From the NCBI GenBank assembly GCA_949130485.1, contig OX422194.1, forward strand, positions 4,538,699 to 4,602,698: a stretch of 64,000 bases of DNA. Direction: 5' to 3'. Under the pieces are notes generated by a model. The model was given only the letters and a program-made list of their open reading frames with translations. It searched no databases and was not told the DNA's origin. Position numbers and translations under genes: made by a program. Shown here piece by piece: positions 13,664 through 28,200 of the stretch; positions within the stretch are counted from its first letter, which is position 1; every line of letters starts with the position of its first letter. This DNA comes from Agelas oroides. Its lineage: Eukaryota > Porifera > Demospongiae > Agelasida > Agelasidae.

Positions 13664-14770
13664 CCCTGTTTCGACCCGACTCTACCTCACTCTACCACAC
13701 TCTACCCGGGCTAGAACCGACTCTACCTCACTCTACCATACTCTACACCGACTCTACCTCACTCTACCACTCTCTATCCCGACTCTACCTCACTCTACCA
13801 CACTCTACCCTGTTTCGAACCGACTCTACCTTACTCTACCACACTCTACCCTGGCTCGACCCGACTCTACCTCACTCTACTACACTCTACCCTGGCTCGA
13901 CCCGACTCTACCTCACTCTACCACACTCTACCCTGGCTCAATAAGACTCTACCTCACTCTACCACACCCTACCCCGACTCTACCTCACTCTACCACACTC
14001 TACCCTATCTCGACCCGACTCTACCTCACTCTACCACACTCTACCCTGGCTCGACCCAACTCTACCTCACTCTACCCCGCTCTACCCCGACTCTACCTCA
14101 CTCTACCACTCTCTATCCCGACTCTACCTCACTGTACCACACTCTACCCTGCCTCGACCCGACTCTACCTCACTCTTCCACACTCTACCCTTGCTCGACC
14201 CGACTCTACCTCACTCTACCACACTCTACCCTGGCTAGACCCGACTCTACCTCACTCTACCACACTCTACCGTGACTCTACCTCACTCTACCACACCCTA
14301 TCCTGGCTCGAACCGACTCTACCTCACTCTACCACACTCTACCCCGACTCCACCTCACTCTACCACACTCTATCCTGGCTCGACCCGACTCTACCTCACT
14401 CTACCACACTCTACCACGACTCTACCTCACTCTACCACTCTCTACCGCGACTCTACCTCACTCTACCACACTCTACCCTGGCTCGACCCGACTCTACCTC
14501 ACTTTACCACACTCTACCCTGGCTAGACCCGACTCTACCTCACTCTACCACACTCTACCCTGGCTTGACCCGACTCTAACTCCCTCTACCACACCCTACC
14601 CTGGCTCGACCCGACTGTACCTCACTCTACCACACTCTACCCTGGCTCGACACGACTCTATCTAATTCCACCACACTCTAACCTGGCTCGACCTGACTCT
14701 ACCTCACTCTACCACACTGTACTCTGTCTCGACCCGACTCTACCTCACTCTACCACACTCTACCCCGAAT

Positions 14771-16660
14771 CTACCTCACTCTACCACACTCTACCCTGCC
14801 TCGACCAAATTCTACCTCACTCTACTACACTCTACCCAGGTTAGACCCGATTCTACCTCACTCTACCACAGTCTCCCTTGGCTCGACCTGACTCTATCTA
14901 ATTCCACCACACTCTAACTTGGTTCTACATGACTCTCCCTCACTCTACCATACTCTACCTTGGCTAGACCCGACTCTACCTCACTCTACCACATTCTACC
15001 CTGGCTCGACCAGACTGTACCTCAGTCTACCAAACTCTAACCCGACTCTACCTCACTCTACCACACTTTACCCTGGCTCGACCCGACTCTACCTCACTTT
15101 ACCACACTCTACCCTGGCTCGACCCGACTCTACCTCACTCTACCACACTCTACCCTGGCTCGACCCGACTCTACCTCATTCTACCACACTCTACCCCGAC
15201 TCTACCTCACTCTACCACACTCTATCCTGGCTCGACCCGACTCTACCTCACTTTACCACACTCTATCCTGGCTCGACCCGACACTACCTCACTCTACCAC
15301 ACTCTACCCTGGCTTGACCCGTCTCTAACTCCCTCTACCACACTCTACCCTGGCTCGACCAGACTCTACCTCGCTCTACCACACTCTACCCTGGCTCGAC
15401 CCCTCTCTACGTCACTTTACCACACTCTACTCTGGCTCGACTCGACTCTACCTCACTCTACCACACTCTACCCCGACCCTACCTCACTCTACCACACTCA
15501 ACCCTGGCACGTCCCGACTCTGCCTCAGTTTACAACACTCTACCCTGGCTCAATCCAACTCTACCTCACTTTACCACACTCTACTCTGGCTCGACCCGAC
15601 TCTACCCCGCTCTACCACACTCTACCCTGGCTCGACCCGACTCTACCTCACTCTACCACACTCTACCCTTGCTAGACCCGACTCTACTTAACTCTAAAAC
15701 ACTCTATCCCGACTCTACTTAAATCCACCACACTCTACCCTGTTTCGACCCGAGTCTACCTCACTCTACCACACTCTACCCTGCCTCGACCCGACTCTAC
15801 CTCACTCTACCACTCTCTACCCTGGCTAGACCCGACTCTACCTCACTCTACCACACTCTACCGTGACTCTACCTCACTCTACCACACCCTATCCTGGCTT
15901 GAACCGACTCTACCTCACTCTACCACACTCTACCCCGACTCTACCTCACTCTACCACTCTCTATCCCGACTCTACCTCACTGTACCGCACTCTACCCTGT
16001 TTCGACCCGACTCTACCTCACTCTACCACACTCTACCCTGGCTAGAACCGACTCTACCTCACTCTACCATACTCTACACCGACTCTACCTCACTCTACCA
16101 CTCTCTATCCCGACTCTACCTCACTCTACCACACTCTACCCTGTTTCGAACCGACTCTACCTCACTCTGCCACACTCTATCCTTGCTCGACCCGACTCTA
16201 CCTCACTCTACTACACTCTACCCTGGCTCGACCCGACTCTACCTCACTCTACCACACTCTACCCTGGCTCGATAAGACTCTACCTCACTCTACCACACCC
16301 TACCCCGACTCTACCTCACTCTACCACACTCTACCCTGGCTCGACCCGACTCTACCTCACTCTACCACACTCTACCCTGGCTCGACCCAACTCTACCTCA
16401 CTCTACCCCGCTCTACCCCGACTCTACCTCACTCTACCACTCTCTATCCCGACTCTACCTCACTGTACCACACTCTACCATGCCTCGACCCGACTCTACC
16501 TCACTCTTCCACACTCTACCCTTGCTCGACCCGACTCTACCTCACTCTACCACACCCTACCCTGGCTAGACCCGACTCTACCTCACTCTACCACACCCTA
16601 TCCTGGCTCGAACCGACTCTACCTCACTCTACCACACTCTACCCCGACTCTACCTCACTC
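14771..16660 (+). repeat. 2,331-bp tandem duplication, copy 2
   Basis: This is collinear with 12,440-14,360. A 31-bp monomer is missing near 16,590, which shifts the offset from 2,331 to 2,300. Substitutions separate the two at a low rate. The CCCTGGCACGTCCC anchor also occurs at 46,304 and 52,743 in the downstream relative, where only one copy per 6.4-kb unit is present. Confidence 0.8.
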
Positions 16661-17537
16661 TACCACTCTCTATCCCGACTCTACCTCACTGTACCACACT
16701 CTACCCTCTTTCGACCCGACTCTACCTCACTCTACCACACTCTACCCTGGCTCGAACCGACTCTACCTCACTCTACCATACTCTACCCCGACTCTACCTC
16801 ACTCTACCACTCTCTATCCCGACTCTACCTCACTCTACCACACTCTACCCTGTTTCGAACCGACTCTACCTCACTCTACCACACTCTACCCTGGCTCGAC
16901 CCGACTCTACCTCACTCTACTACACTCTACCCTGGCTCGACCCGACTCTACCTCACTCTACCACACTCTACCCTGGCTTGATAAGACTCTACCTCACTCT
17001 ACCACACCCTACCCCGACTCTACCTCACTCTACCACACTCTACCCTGGCTCGACCCGACTCTACCTCACTCTACCACACTCTACCCTGGCTCGACCCAAC
17101 TCTACCTCACTCTACCCCGCTCTACCCCGACTCTACCTCACTCTATCACAGTCTACCCTGGCTCGACCCGACTCTACCTCACTCTACCACTCTTTTCCCC
17201 GATTCTACCTCACTCTACCACACTCTACACTGGCTCGACCCGAATCTACCTCACTCTACCACACTCTACCCTGCCTCGACCCGACTCTACCTCACTCTTC
17301 CACACTCTACCCTTGCTCGACCCGACTCTACCTCACTCTACCATATTCTACCCTGGTTTGACCCGACTCTACCTCACTCTACCACACTCTACCCCGACTC
17401 TACCTCAGTCTACCTCACTCTACCACACTCTACCCTGGCTTGACCCGACTCTACCTCACTCTACCCCACTGTACTCTGTCTCGACCCAACTCTACCTCAC
17501 TCTACCACACTCTACTCTGGCTCGACCCGATTCTACC
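16661..17537 (+). repeat. Linker carrying the first GGCTTGATAAG / CTTTTCCCCG / GGTTTGACC set
   Basis: Three diagnostic variants appear in order: GGCTTGATAAG near 16,976, CTTTTCCCCG near 17,191 and GGTTTGACCCG near 17,354. This ordered set is the core of the higher-order repeat that is multiplied between 19.7 and 37.4 kb, and it occurs once more at 53.4-53.8 kb in slightly altered form (CTCGATAGGAC, CTTTTCCCCG, TTTGATCC). Confidence 0.75.
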
Positions 17538-19579
17538 TCATTCTACCACCCTCTACCCTGACTCTACCTCACTCTACCATACTCTACCATGGCTCGACCC
17601 GACTCTACCTTACTCTACCACTCTCTACCCTGACTCGACCCGACTCTACCTCAGTCTACCACACTCTACCCCGACTCTACCTCGCTCTACCATGCTCTAC
17701 CCTGGATCGACACGACTCTACCTCACTCTACCACACTCTACCCTGGCTCGACATGATTCTACCTCACTCTACCACACTGTACCTTGGCTAGACCCGACTC
17801 TACCTCAGTCTACCACTGTCTACCCTGGCTCGACCCAACTCTACCTCACTCTACCAAACCCTACCACGACTCTATCTATCTCTACCACACTCTACCCTGC
17901 CTCGACCCGACTCTACCTCACTCTACCACACTCTACCTAGGCTCGACCCGACTCTACCTCACTCTACCACACTCTACCCTGGCTCGACCCGACTCTACCT
18001 CACTCTACCACACTGTACCATGGCTCGACCCAACTCTACCTCACTCTACCACACTATATCCTGGCTCGACCCGACTCTACCTCAGTCTATCACACTCTAC
18101 ACCGATTGTACCTCACTCTATCACACTCTAACCAGGCTCGACCCAACTCTCCCTCACTCTACAACCCTCTACCCGGGCTAGACCCGACTCTACCTCACTC
18201 TACCTCACTCTAGCCTGGCTAGACCCGACTCTACCTCACACTACCACACTCTACCCCGACTCTACCTCACTCTACCACAGTCTACCCTGGCTCGACCCGA
18301 CTGCACCTCACTTTACAACACTCTACCAAGGCTCGGCCAGACTCTACCTAACTCTACCACACTCTACACTGGCTCGACCCGACTCTACCTCAATCTACCA
18401 CATTCTACCCTGGCTCGACCCAAATCTACCTCACTCTACCTCACCCTACCCCGACTCTACCTCACTCTACAACACTCTACCCTGGCTCGACCCGACTCTA
18501 CCTCACTCTACCACACTCTACCCTGGCTCGACCCTCCTCTACCTCACTCTATCACACTCTACCGTGGCTCGACCCGACTCTACCTCACTCAACCACACTC
18601 TACGCTTGTTCGACCCGACTCTACCTCACTCTACCACACTCTACCCTGGCTCGACCCAACTCTACCTCAGTCTACTACACTCTACCCTTGCTCGATCCGA
18701 TTCTACCTTACTCTACCACACAATACCTTGGCTCTACCAGACTCTACCTCACTCTACCACACTCTACCCCGCCTTGAACCGACTCTACCTCACACTACCA
18801 CACTCTACCCTGGCTAGACCCGACTCTACCTCACTCTACCATACTGTATCCTGGCTCGACCAGACTCAACCTCATTCTACCACACTCTACCCTGACTCTA
18901 CCTCACTCTACCATACTCTACCATGGCTCGACCCGACTCTACCTCACTCTACCACACTCTACTCTGGCTCGACCCGACTCTACCTCACTCTACCATAACC
19001 TACCCTGGTTCGACCCGACTCTACTTCACCCTACCACACTCTACACCGACTCTACCGCACTCTACCATATTCTACCCTGGCTCGACCCGACTCTACCTCA
19101 CTCTACCACACTCTACCCTGGCTCGACTAGACTCTACCTCACTCTACCACACTCTACCCTGGCTCAACCGAACTCTACCACACTCTACCACACGCTATCC
19201 CGACTCTTCCTCACTCTACCAAACTCTACCCTGACTTTACACGACTCTACCTCACTCTACCACACTCTACCCTGGCTCGACCCGACTCTTTTTCACTCTA
19301 CCACACTCTACCTGGGCCCGATCCGACCCTACCTCACTCTACCACACTCTACCCTTGCTAGACCAGACTCTACCCCACTCTACCACACTCTACTTTGGCA
19401 CGACCCGACTCTACCTCACTCTACCACACTTTACTCCGCCTCGACCCGACTCTACCTCACTCTACCACACTCTACCCTGGCTCGACCCGACTCTCCTTCA
19501 CTCTACCACACTCTATCCCGACTATACGTCACTCTACCACACTCTACCTTGGCTAGACCCGACTCTACTTCACTCTACC
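17538..19579 (+). repeat. Copy of 3,290-5,331 at +14,248
   Basis: Anchors match 3,290-5,331 in order with a constant offset. The left junction lies near 17,538, where the sequence changes from the linker to the CATTCTACCACCC variant. The right end is near 19,579, where 5.3 kb continues into block P but this copy continues into the higher-order repeat. Confidence 0.85.
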
Positions 19580-20364
19580 ACACTCTACCCTGGCTCGAAC
19601 CGACTCTACCTCACTCTACCACACTCTACCCTGGCTCGACCCGACTCTACCTCACTCTACTACACTCTACCCTGGCTCGACCCAACTCTACCTCACTCTA
19701 CCACACTCTACCCTGGCTTGATAAGACTCTACCTCACTCTACCACACTCTACCCTGGCTCGACCCGACTCTACCTCACTCTACCACACTCTACCCTGGCT
19801 CGACCCAACTCTACCTCACTCTACCCCGCTCTACTCCGACTCTACCTCACTCTATCACAGTCTACCCTGGCTCGACCCGACTCTACCTCACTCTACCACT
19901 CTTTTCCCCGATTCTACCTCACTCTACCACACTCTACACTGGCTCGACCCGAATCTACCTCACTCTACCAAACTCTACCCTGCCTCGACCCGACTCTACC
20001 TCACTCTTCCACACTCTACCCTTGCTCGACCCGACTCTACCTCACTCTACCATATTCTACCCTGGTTTGACCCGACTCTACCTCACTCTACCACACTCTA
20101 CCCCGACTCTACCTCAGTCTACCTCACTCTACCACACTCTACCCTGGCTTGACCCGACTCTACCTCACTCTACCACACTGTACTCTGTCTTGACCCAACT
20201 CTACCTCACTCTACCACACTCTATCCTTGCTCGACCCGACTCTACCTCACTCTACCATATTCTACCCTGGTTTGACCCGACTCTACCTCACTCTACCACA
20301 CTCTACCCCGACTCTACCTCAGTCTACCTCACTCTACCACACTCTACCCTGGCTAGACCCGACT

Positions 20365-22930
20365 CTACCTCACTCTACCATACTGTATCCTGGCTCGACC
20401 AGACTCAACCTCATTCTACCACACTCTACCCTGACTCTACCTCACTCTACCATACTCTACCATGGCTCGACCCGACTCTACCTCACTCTACCACACTCTA
20501 CTCTGGCTCGACCCGACTCTACCTCACTCTACCATACCCTACCCTGGTTCGACCCGACTCTACTTCACCCTACCACACTCTACACCGACTCTACCGCACT
20601 CTACCATATTCTACCCTGGCTCGACCCGACTCTACCTCACTCTACCACACTCTACCCTGGCTCGACTAGACTCTACCTCACTCTACCACACTCTACCCTG
20701 GCTCGACCGAACTCTACCACACTCTACCACACGCTATCCCGACTCTTCCTCACTCTACCAAACTCTACCCTGACTTTACACGACTCTACCTCACTCTACC
20801 ACACTCTACCCTGGCTCGACCCGACTCTTTTTCACTCTACCACACTCTACCTGGGCCCGATCCGAACCTACCTCACTCTACCACACTCTACCCTTGCTAG
20901 ACCAGACTCTACCTCACTCTACCACACTCTACTTTGGCACGACCCGACTCTACCTCACTCTACCACACTTTACCCCGCCTTGACCCGACTCTACCTCACT
21001 CTACCACACTCTACCCTGGCTCGACCCGACTCTCCTTCACTCTACCACACTCTATCCCGACTATACGTCACTCTACCACACTCTACCTTGGCTAGACCCG
21101 ACTCTACTTCACTCTACCACACTCTACCCTGGCTCGAACCGACTCTACCTCACTCTACCACACTCTACCCTGGCTCGACCCGACTCTACCTCACTCTACT
21201 ACACTCTACTCTGGCTCGACCCGACTCTACCTCATTCTACCACACTCTACCCTGGCTTGATAAGACTCTACCTCACTCTACCACACCCTACCCCGACTCT
21301 ACCTCACTCTACCACACTCTACCCTGGCTCGACCCGACTCTACCTCACTCTACTACACTCTACCCTGGCTCGACCCAACTCTACCTCACTCTACCCCGCT
21401 CTACCCCGACTCTACCTCACTCTATCACAGTCTACCCTGGCTCGACCCGACTCTACCTCACTCTACCACTCTTTTCCCCGATTCTACCTCACTCTACCAC
21501 ACTCTACACTGGCTCGACCCGAATCTACCTCACTCTACCACACTCTACCCTGCCTCGACCCGACTCTACCTCACTCTACCATACTGTATCCTGGCTCGAC
21601 CAGACTCAACCTCATTCTACCACACTCTACCCTGACTCTACCTCACTCTACCATACTCTACCATGGCTCGACCCGACTCTACCTCACTCTACCACACTCT
21701 ACTCTGGCTCGACCCGACTCTACCTCACTCTACCATACCCTACCCTGGTTCGACCCGACTCTACTTCACCCTACCACACTCTACACCGACTCTACCGCAC
21801 TCTACCATATTCTACCCTGGCTCGACCCGACTCTACCTCACTCTACCACACTCTACCCTGGCTCGACTAGACTCTACCTCACTCTACCACACTCTACCCT
21901 GGCTCGACCGAACTCTACCACACTCTACCACACGCTATACCGACTCTTCCTCACTCTACCAAACTCTACCCTGACTTTACACGACTCTACCTCACTCTAC
22001 CACACTCTACCCTGGCTCGACCCGACTCTTTTTCACTCTACCACACTCTACCTGGGCCCGATCCGACCCTACCTCACTCTACCACACTCTACCCTTGCTA
22101 GACCAGACTCTACCTCACTCTACCACACTCTACTTTGGCACGACCCGACTCTACCTCACTCTACCACACTCTACCCTGGCTCGACCCGACTCTTTTTAAC
22201 TCTACCACACTCTACCTGGGCCCGATCCGACCCTACCTCACTCTACCACACTCTACCCTTGCTAGACCAGACTCTACCTCACTCTACCACACTCTACTTT
22301 GGCACGACCCGACTCTACCTCACTCTAACACACTTTACCCCGCCTCGACCCGACTCTACCTCACTCTACCACACTCTACCCTGGCTCGACCCGACTCTCC
22401 TTCACTCTACCACACTCTATCCCGACTATACGTCACCCTACCACACTCTACCTTGGCTAGACCCGACCTTACTTGACTCTACCACACTCTACCCTGGCTC
22501 GAACCGACTCTACCTCACTCTACCACAATCTACCCTGCCTCGACCCGACTCTACCTCACTCTACTACACTCTACCCTGACTCGACCCAACTCTACCTCAC
22601 TCTACCACACTCTACCCTGGCTTGATAAGACTCTACCTCACTCTACCACACCCTACCCCGACTCTACCTCACTCTACCACACTCTACCCTGGCTCGACCC
22701 GACTCTACCTCACTCTACCACACTCTACCCTGGCTCGACCCAACTCTACCTCACTCTACCCCGCTCTACCCCGACTCTACCTCACTCTATCACAGTCTAC
22801 CCTGGCTCGACCCGACTCTACCTCACTCTACCACTCTTTTCCCCGATTCTACCTCACTCTACCACACTCTACACTGGCTCGACCCGAATCTACCTCACTC
22901 TACCACACTCTACCCTGCCTCGACCCGACT
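20365..22930 (+). repeat. Nested 1,201-bp duplication inside HOR copy 1
   Basis: The TACTGTATCC anchor at 20,381 recurs at 21,582; ATGG at 20,462 recurs at 21,663; TTTGGCA at 20,933 recurs at 22,134 (offset 1,201). After that the second copy has an extra 164 bp, four monomers, because the TTTTTCAC-to-TTTGGCA segment is doubled (22,134 and 22,298), giving offset 1,365. The same arrangement is present in HOR copy 2. Confidence 0.85.
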
Positions 22931-23723
22931 CTACCTCACTCTTCCACACTCTACCCTTGCTCGACCCGACTCTACCTCACTCTACCATATTCTACCCTGG
23001 TTTGACCCGACTCTACCTCACTCTACCACACTCTACCCCGACTCTACCTCAGTCTACCTCACTCTACCACACTCTACCCTGGCTTGACCCGACTCTACCT
23101 CACTCTACAACACTGTACTCTGTCTCGACCCAACTCTACCTCACTCTACCACACTCTACTCTGGCTCGACCCGATTCTACCTCACTCTACCACACTCTAC
23201 ACTGGCTCGACCCGAATGTACCTCACTCTACCACACTGTATCCTGGCTCGACCAGACTCAACCTCATTGTACCACCCTCTACCCTGACTCTACCTCACTC
23301 TACCATACTCTACCATGGCTCGACCCGACTCTACCTCACTCTACCACTCTCTACCCTGACTCGACCCGACTCTACCTCAGTCTACCACACTCTACCCCGA
23401 CTCTACCTCGCTCTACCATGCTCTACCCTGGATCGACACGACTCTACCTCACTCTACCACACTCTACCCTGGCTCGACATGATTCTACCTCACTCTACCA
23501 CACTGTACCTTGGCTAGACCCGACTCTACCTCAGTCTACCACTGTCTACCCTGGCTCGACCCAACTCTATCTCACTCTACCAAACCCTACCACGACTCTA
23601 TCTATCTCTACCACACTCTACCCTGCCTCGACCCGACTCTACCTCACTCTACCACACTGTACCATGGCTCGACCCAACTCTACCTCACTCTACCACACTA
23701 TTTCCTGGCTCGACCCGACTCTA

Positions 23724-25228
23724 CCTCAGTCTATCACACTCTACACCGATTGTACCTCACTCTATCACAATCTAACCAGGCTCGACCCAACTCTCCCTCA
23801 CTCTACAACCCTCTACCCGGGCTAGACCCGACTCTACCTCACTCTACCTCACTCTAGCCTGGCTAGACCCGACTCTACCTCACACTACCACACTCTACCC
23901 CGACTCTACCTCACTCTACCACAGTCTACCCTGGCTCGACCCGACTGCACCTCACTTTACAACACTCTACCAAGGCTCGGCCAGACTCTACCTAACTCTA
24001 CCACACTCTACACTGGCTCGACCAGACTCTACCTCAATCTGCCACATTCTGCCCTGGCTCGACCCAAATCTACCTCACTCTACCTCACTCTACCCCGACT
24101 CTACCTCACTCTACAACACTCTACCCTGGCTAGACCCGACTCTACCTCACTCTACCACACTCTACCCTGGCTCGACCCACCTCTACCTCACTCTATCACA
24201 CTCTACCGTGGCTCGATCCGACTCTACCTCACTCAACCACACTCTACGCTTGTTCGACCCGACTCTACCTCACTCTACCACACTCTAACCTGGCTCGACC
24301 CAACTCTACCTCAGTCTACTACACTCTACCCTTGCTCGATCCGACTCTACCTTACTCTACCACACAATACCTTGGCTCTACCAGACTCTACCTCACTCTA
24401 CCACACTCTACCCCGCCTCGAACCGACTCTACCTCACACTACCACACTCTACCCTGGCTAGACCCGACTCTACCTCACTCTACCATACTGTATCCTGGCT
24501 CGACCCGACTCTACCTCACTCTACTACACTCTACCCTGGCTCGACCCGACTCTACCTCAGTCTATCACACTCTACACCGATTGTACCTCACTCTATCACA
24601 CTCTAACCAGGCTCGACCCAACTCTCCCTCACTCTACAACCCTCTACCCGGGCTAGACCCGACTCTACCTCACTCTACCTCACTCTAGCCTGGCTAGACC
24701 AGACTCTACCTCACACTACCACACTCTACCCCGACTCTACCTCACTCTACCACAGTCTACCCTGGCTCGACCCGACTGCACCTCACTTTACAACACTCTA
24801 CCAAGGCTCGGCCAGACTCTACCTAACTCTACCACACTCTACACTGGCTCGACCCGACTCTACCTCAATCTACCACATTCTACCCTGGCTCGACCCAAAT
24901 CTACCTCACTCTACCTCACCCTACCCCGACTCTACCTCACTCTACAACACTCTACCCTGGCTCGACCCGACTCTACCTCACTCTACCACACTCTACCCTG
25001 GCTCGACCCACCTCTACCTCACTCTATCACACTCTACCGTGGCTCGACCCGACTCTACCTCACTCAACCACACTCTACGCTTGTTCGACCCGACTCTACC
25101 TCACTCTACCACACTCTACCCTGGCTCGACCCAACTCTACCTCAGTCTACTACACTCTACCCTTGCTCGATCCGATTCTACCTTACTCTACCACACAATA
25201 CCTTGGCTCTACCAGACTCTACCTCACT
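23724..25228 (+). repeat. Nested 831-bp tandem duplication in HOR copy 1
   Basis: CTACACCGAT at 23,741 recurs at 24,572; the CAAGGCTCGG variant near 23,966 recurs near 24,797; CGCTTGTTCG recurs about 832 bp on. The length equals 18 long plus 3 short monomers. This duplication is absent from HOR copies 2-4, so it occurred after copies 1 and 2 separated, or was lost from copy 2. Confidence 0.8.
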
Positions 25229-25230
25229 CT

Positions 25231-28200
25231 ACCACACTCTATCCCGACTATACGTCACTCTACCACACTCTACCTTGGCTAGACCCGACTCTACTTCACT
25301 CTACCACACTCTACCCTGGCTCGAACCGACTCTACCTCACTCTACCACACTCTACCCTGGCTCGACCCGACTCTACCTCACTCTACTACACTCTACCCTG
25401 GCTCGACCCAACTCTACCTCACTCTACCACACTCTACCCTGGCTTGATAAGACTCTACCTCACTCTACCACACCCTACCCCGACTCTACCTCACTCTACC
25501 ACACTCTACCCTGGCTCGACCCGACTCTACCTCACTCTACCACACTCTACCCTGGCTCGACCCAACTCTACCTCACTCTACCCCGCTCTACTCCGACTCT
25601 ACCTCACTCTATCACAGTCTACCCTGGCTCGACCCGACTCTACCTCACTCTACCACTCTTTTCCCCGATTCTACCTCACTCTACCACACTCTACACTGGC
25701 TCGACCCGAATCTACCTCACTCTACCAAACTCTACCCTGCCTCGACCCGACTCTACCTCACTCTTCCACACTCTACCCTTGCTCGACCCGACTCTACCTC
25801 ACTCTACCATATTCTACCCTGGTTTGACCCGACTCTACCTCACTCTACCACACTCTACCCCGACTCTACCTCAGTCTACCTCACTCTACCACACTCTACC
25901 CTGGCTTGACCCGACTCTACCTCACTCTACCACACTGTACTCTGTCTCGACCCAACTCTACCTCACTCTACCACACTCTACCCTTGCTCGACCCGACTCT
26001 ACCTCACTCTACCATATTCTACCCTGGTTTGACCCGACTCTACCTCACTCTACCACACTCTACCCCGACTCTACCTCAGTCTACCTCACTCTACCACACT
26101 CTACCCTGGCTAGACCCGACTCTACCTCACTCTACCATACTGTATCCTGGCTCGACCAGACTCAACCTCATTCTACCACACTCTACCCTGACTCTACCTC
26201 ACTCTACCATACTCTACCATGGCTCGACCCGACTCTACCTCACTCTACCACACTCTACTCTGGCTCGACCCGACTCTACCTCACTCTACCATACCCTACC
26301 CTGGTTCGACCCGACTCTACTTCACCCTACCACACTCTACACCGACTCTACCGCACTCTACCATATTCTACCCTGGCTCGACCCGACTCTACCTCACTCT
26401 ACCACACTCTACCCTGGCTCGACTAGACTCTACCTCACTCTACCACACTCTACCCTGGCTCGACCGAACTCTACCACACTCTACCACACGCTATCCCGAC
26501 TCTTCCTCACTCTACCAAACTCTACCCTGACTTTACACGACTCTACCTCACTCTACCACACTCTACCCTGGCTCGACCCGACTCTTTTTCACTCTACCAC
26601 ACTCTACCTGGGCCCGATCCGAACCTACCTCACTCTACCACACTCTACCCTTGCTAGACCAGACTCTACCTCACTCTACCACACTCTACTTTGGCACGAC
26701 CCGACTCTACCTCACTCTACCACACTTTACCCCGCCTTGACCCGACTCTACCTCACTCTACCACACTCTACCCTGGCTCGACCCGACTCTCCTTCACTCT
26801 ACCACACTCTATCCCGACTATACGTCACTCTACCCCACTCTACCTTGGCTAGACCCGACTCTACTTCACTCTACCACACTCTACCCTGGCTCGAACCGAC
26901 TCTACCTCACTCTACCACACTCTACCCTGGCTCGACCCGACTCTACCTCACTCTACTACACTCTACCCATGCTCGACCCGACTCTACCTCATTCTACCAC
27001 ACTCTACCCTGGCTTGATAAGACTCTACCTCACTCTACCACACCCTACCCCGACTCTACCTCACTCTACCACACTCTACCCTGGCTCGACCCGACTCTAC
27101 CTCACTCTACTACACTCTACCCTGGCTCGACCCAACTCTACCTCACTCTACCCCGCTCTACCCCGACTCTACCTCACTCTATCACAGTCTACCCTGGCTC
27201 GACCCGACTCTACCTCACTCTACCACTCTTTTCCCCGATTCTACCTCACTCTACCACACTCTACACTGGCTCGACCCGAATCTACCTCACTCTACCACAC
27301 TCTACCCTGCCTCGACCCGACTCTACCTCACTCTACCATACTGTATCCTGGCTCGACCAGACTCAACCTCATTCTACCACACTCTACCCTGACTCTACCT
27401 CACTCTACCATACTCTACCATGGCTCGACCCGACTCTACCTCACTCTACCACACTCTACTCTGGCTCGACCCGACTCTACCTCACTCTACCATACCCTAC
27501 CCTGGTTCGACCCGACTCTACTTCACCCTACCACACTCTACACCGACTCTACCGCACTCTACCATATTCTACCCTGGCTCGACCCGACTCTACCTCACTC
27601 TACCACACTCTACCCTGGCTCGACTAGACTCTACCTCACTCTACCACACTCTACCCTGGCTCGACCGAACTCTACCACACTCTACCACACGCTATACCGA
27701 CTCTTCCTCACTCTACCAAACTCTACCCTGACTTTACACGACTCTACCTCACTCTACCACACTCTACCCTGGCTCGACCCGACTCTTTTTCACTCTATCA
27801 CACTCTACCTGGGCCCGATCCGACCCTACCTCACTCTACCACACTCTACCCTTGCTAGACCAGACTCTACCTCACTCTACCACACTCTACTTTGGCACGA
27901 CCCGACTCTACCTCACTCTACCACACTCTACCCTGGCTCGACCCGACTCTTTTTCACTCTACCACACTCTACCTGGGCCCGATCCGACCCTACCTCACTC
28001 TACCACACTCTACCCTTGCTAGACCAGACTCTACCTCACTCTACCACACTCTACTTTGGCACGACCCGACTCTACCTCACTCTAACACACTTTACCCCGC
28101 CTCGACCCGACTCTACCTCACTCTACCACACTCTACCCTGGCTCGACCCGACTCTCCTTCACTCTACCACACTCTATCCCGACTATACGTCACTCTACCA

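Larger units (their letters stand above)
12440..14770 (+). repeat. 2,331-bp tandem duplication, copy 1
   Basis: Anchors are CGACCCAATTC at 12,471, TGACTC at 12,599, CCCTGGCACGTCCC at 13,171 and the TGGCTTGAACC monomer near 13,565. They recur at 14,802, 14,930, 15,502 and 15,896, a constant offset of 2,331. Collinearity weakens after about 14,360. The last part contains the 14,272 block, itself a relative of 13,532 at 740 bp. Confidence 0.8.
19505..25230 (+). repeat. Higher-order repeat copy 1 (about 5,726 bp)
   Basis: This begins at the CTATCCCGACTATACG variant near 19,515 and ends at a junction near 25,230, where the CACACAATACC monomer is fused directly to the same CTATCCCGACTATACG variant. 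That fusion marks the tandem repeat point. Offsets to copy 2 are 5,726 at the start, then 5,757 after one extra 31-bp unit, then 5,952 after a 195-bp gain. Within it are nested duplications of 1,201/1,365 bp and 831 bp. Confidence 0.85.
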
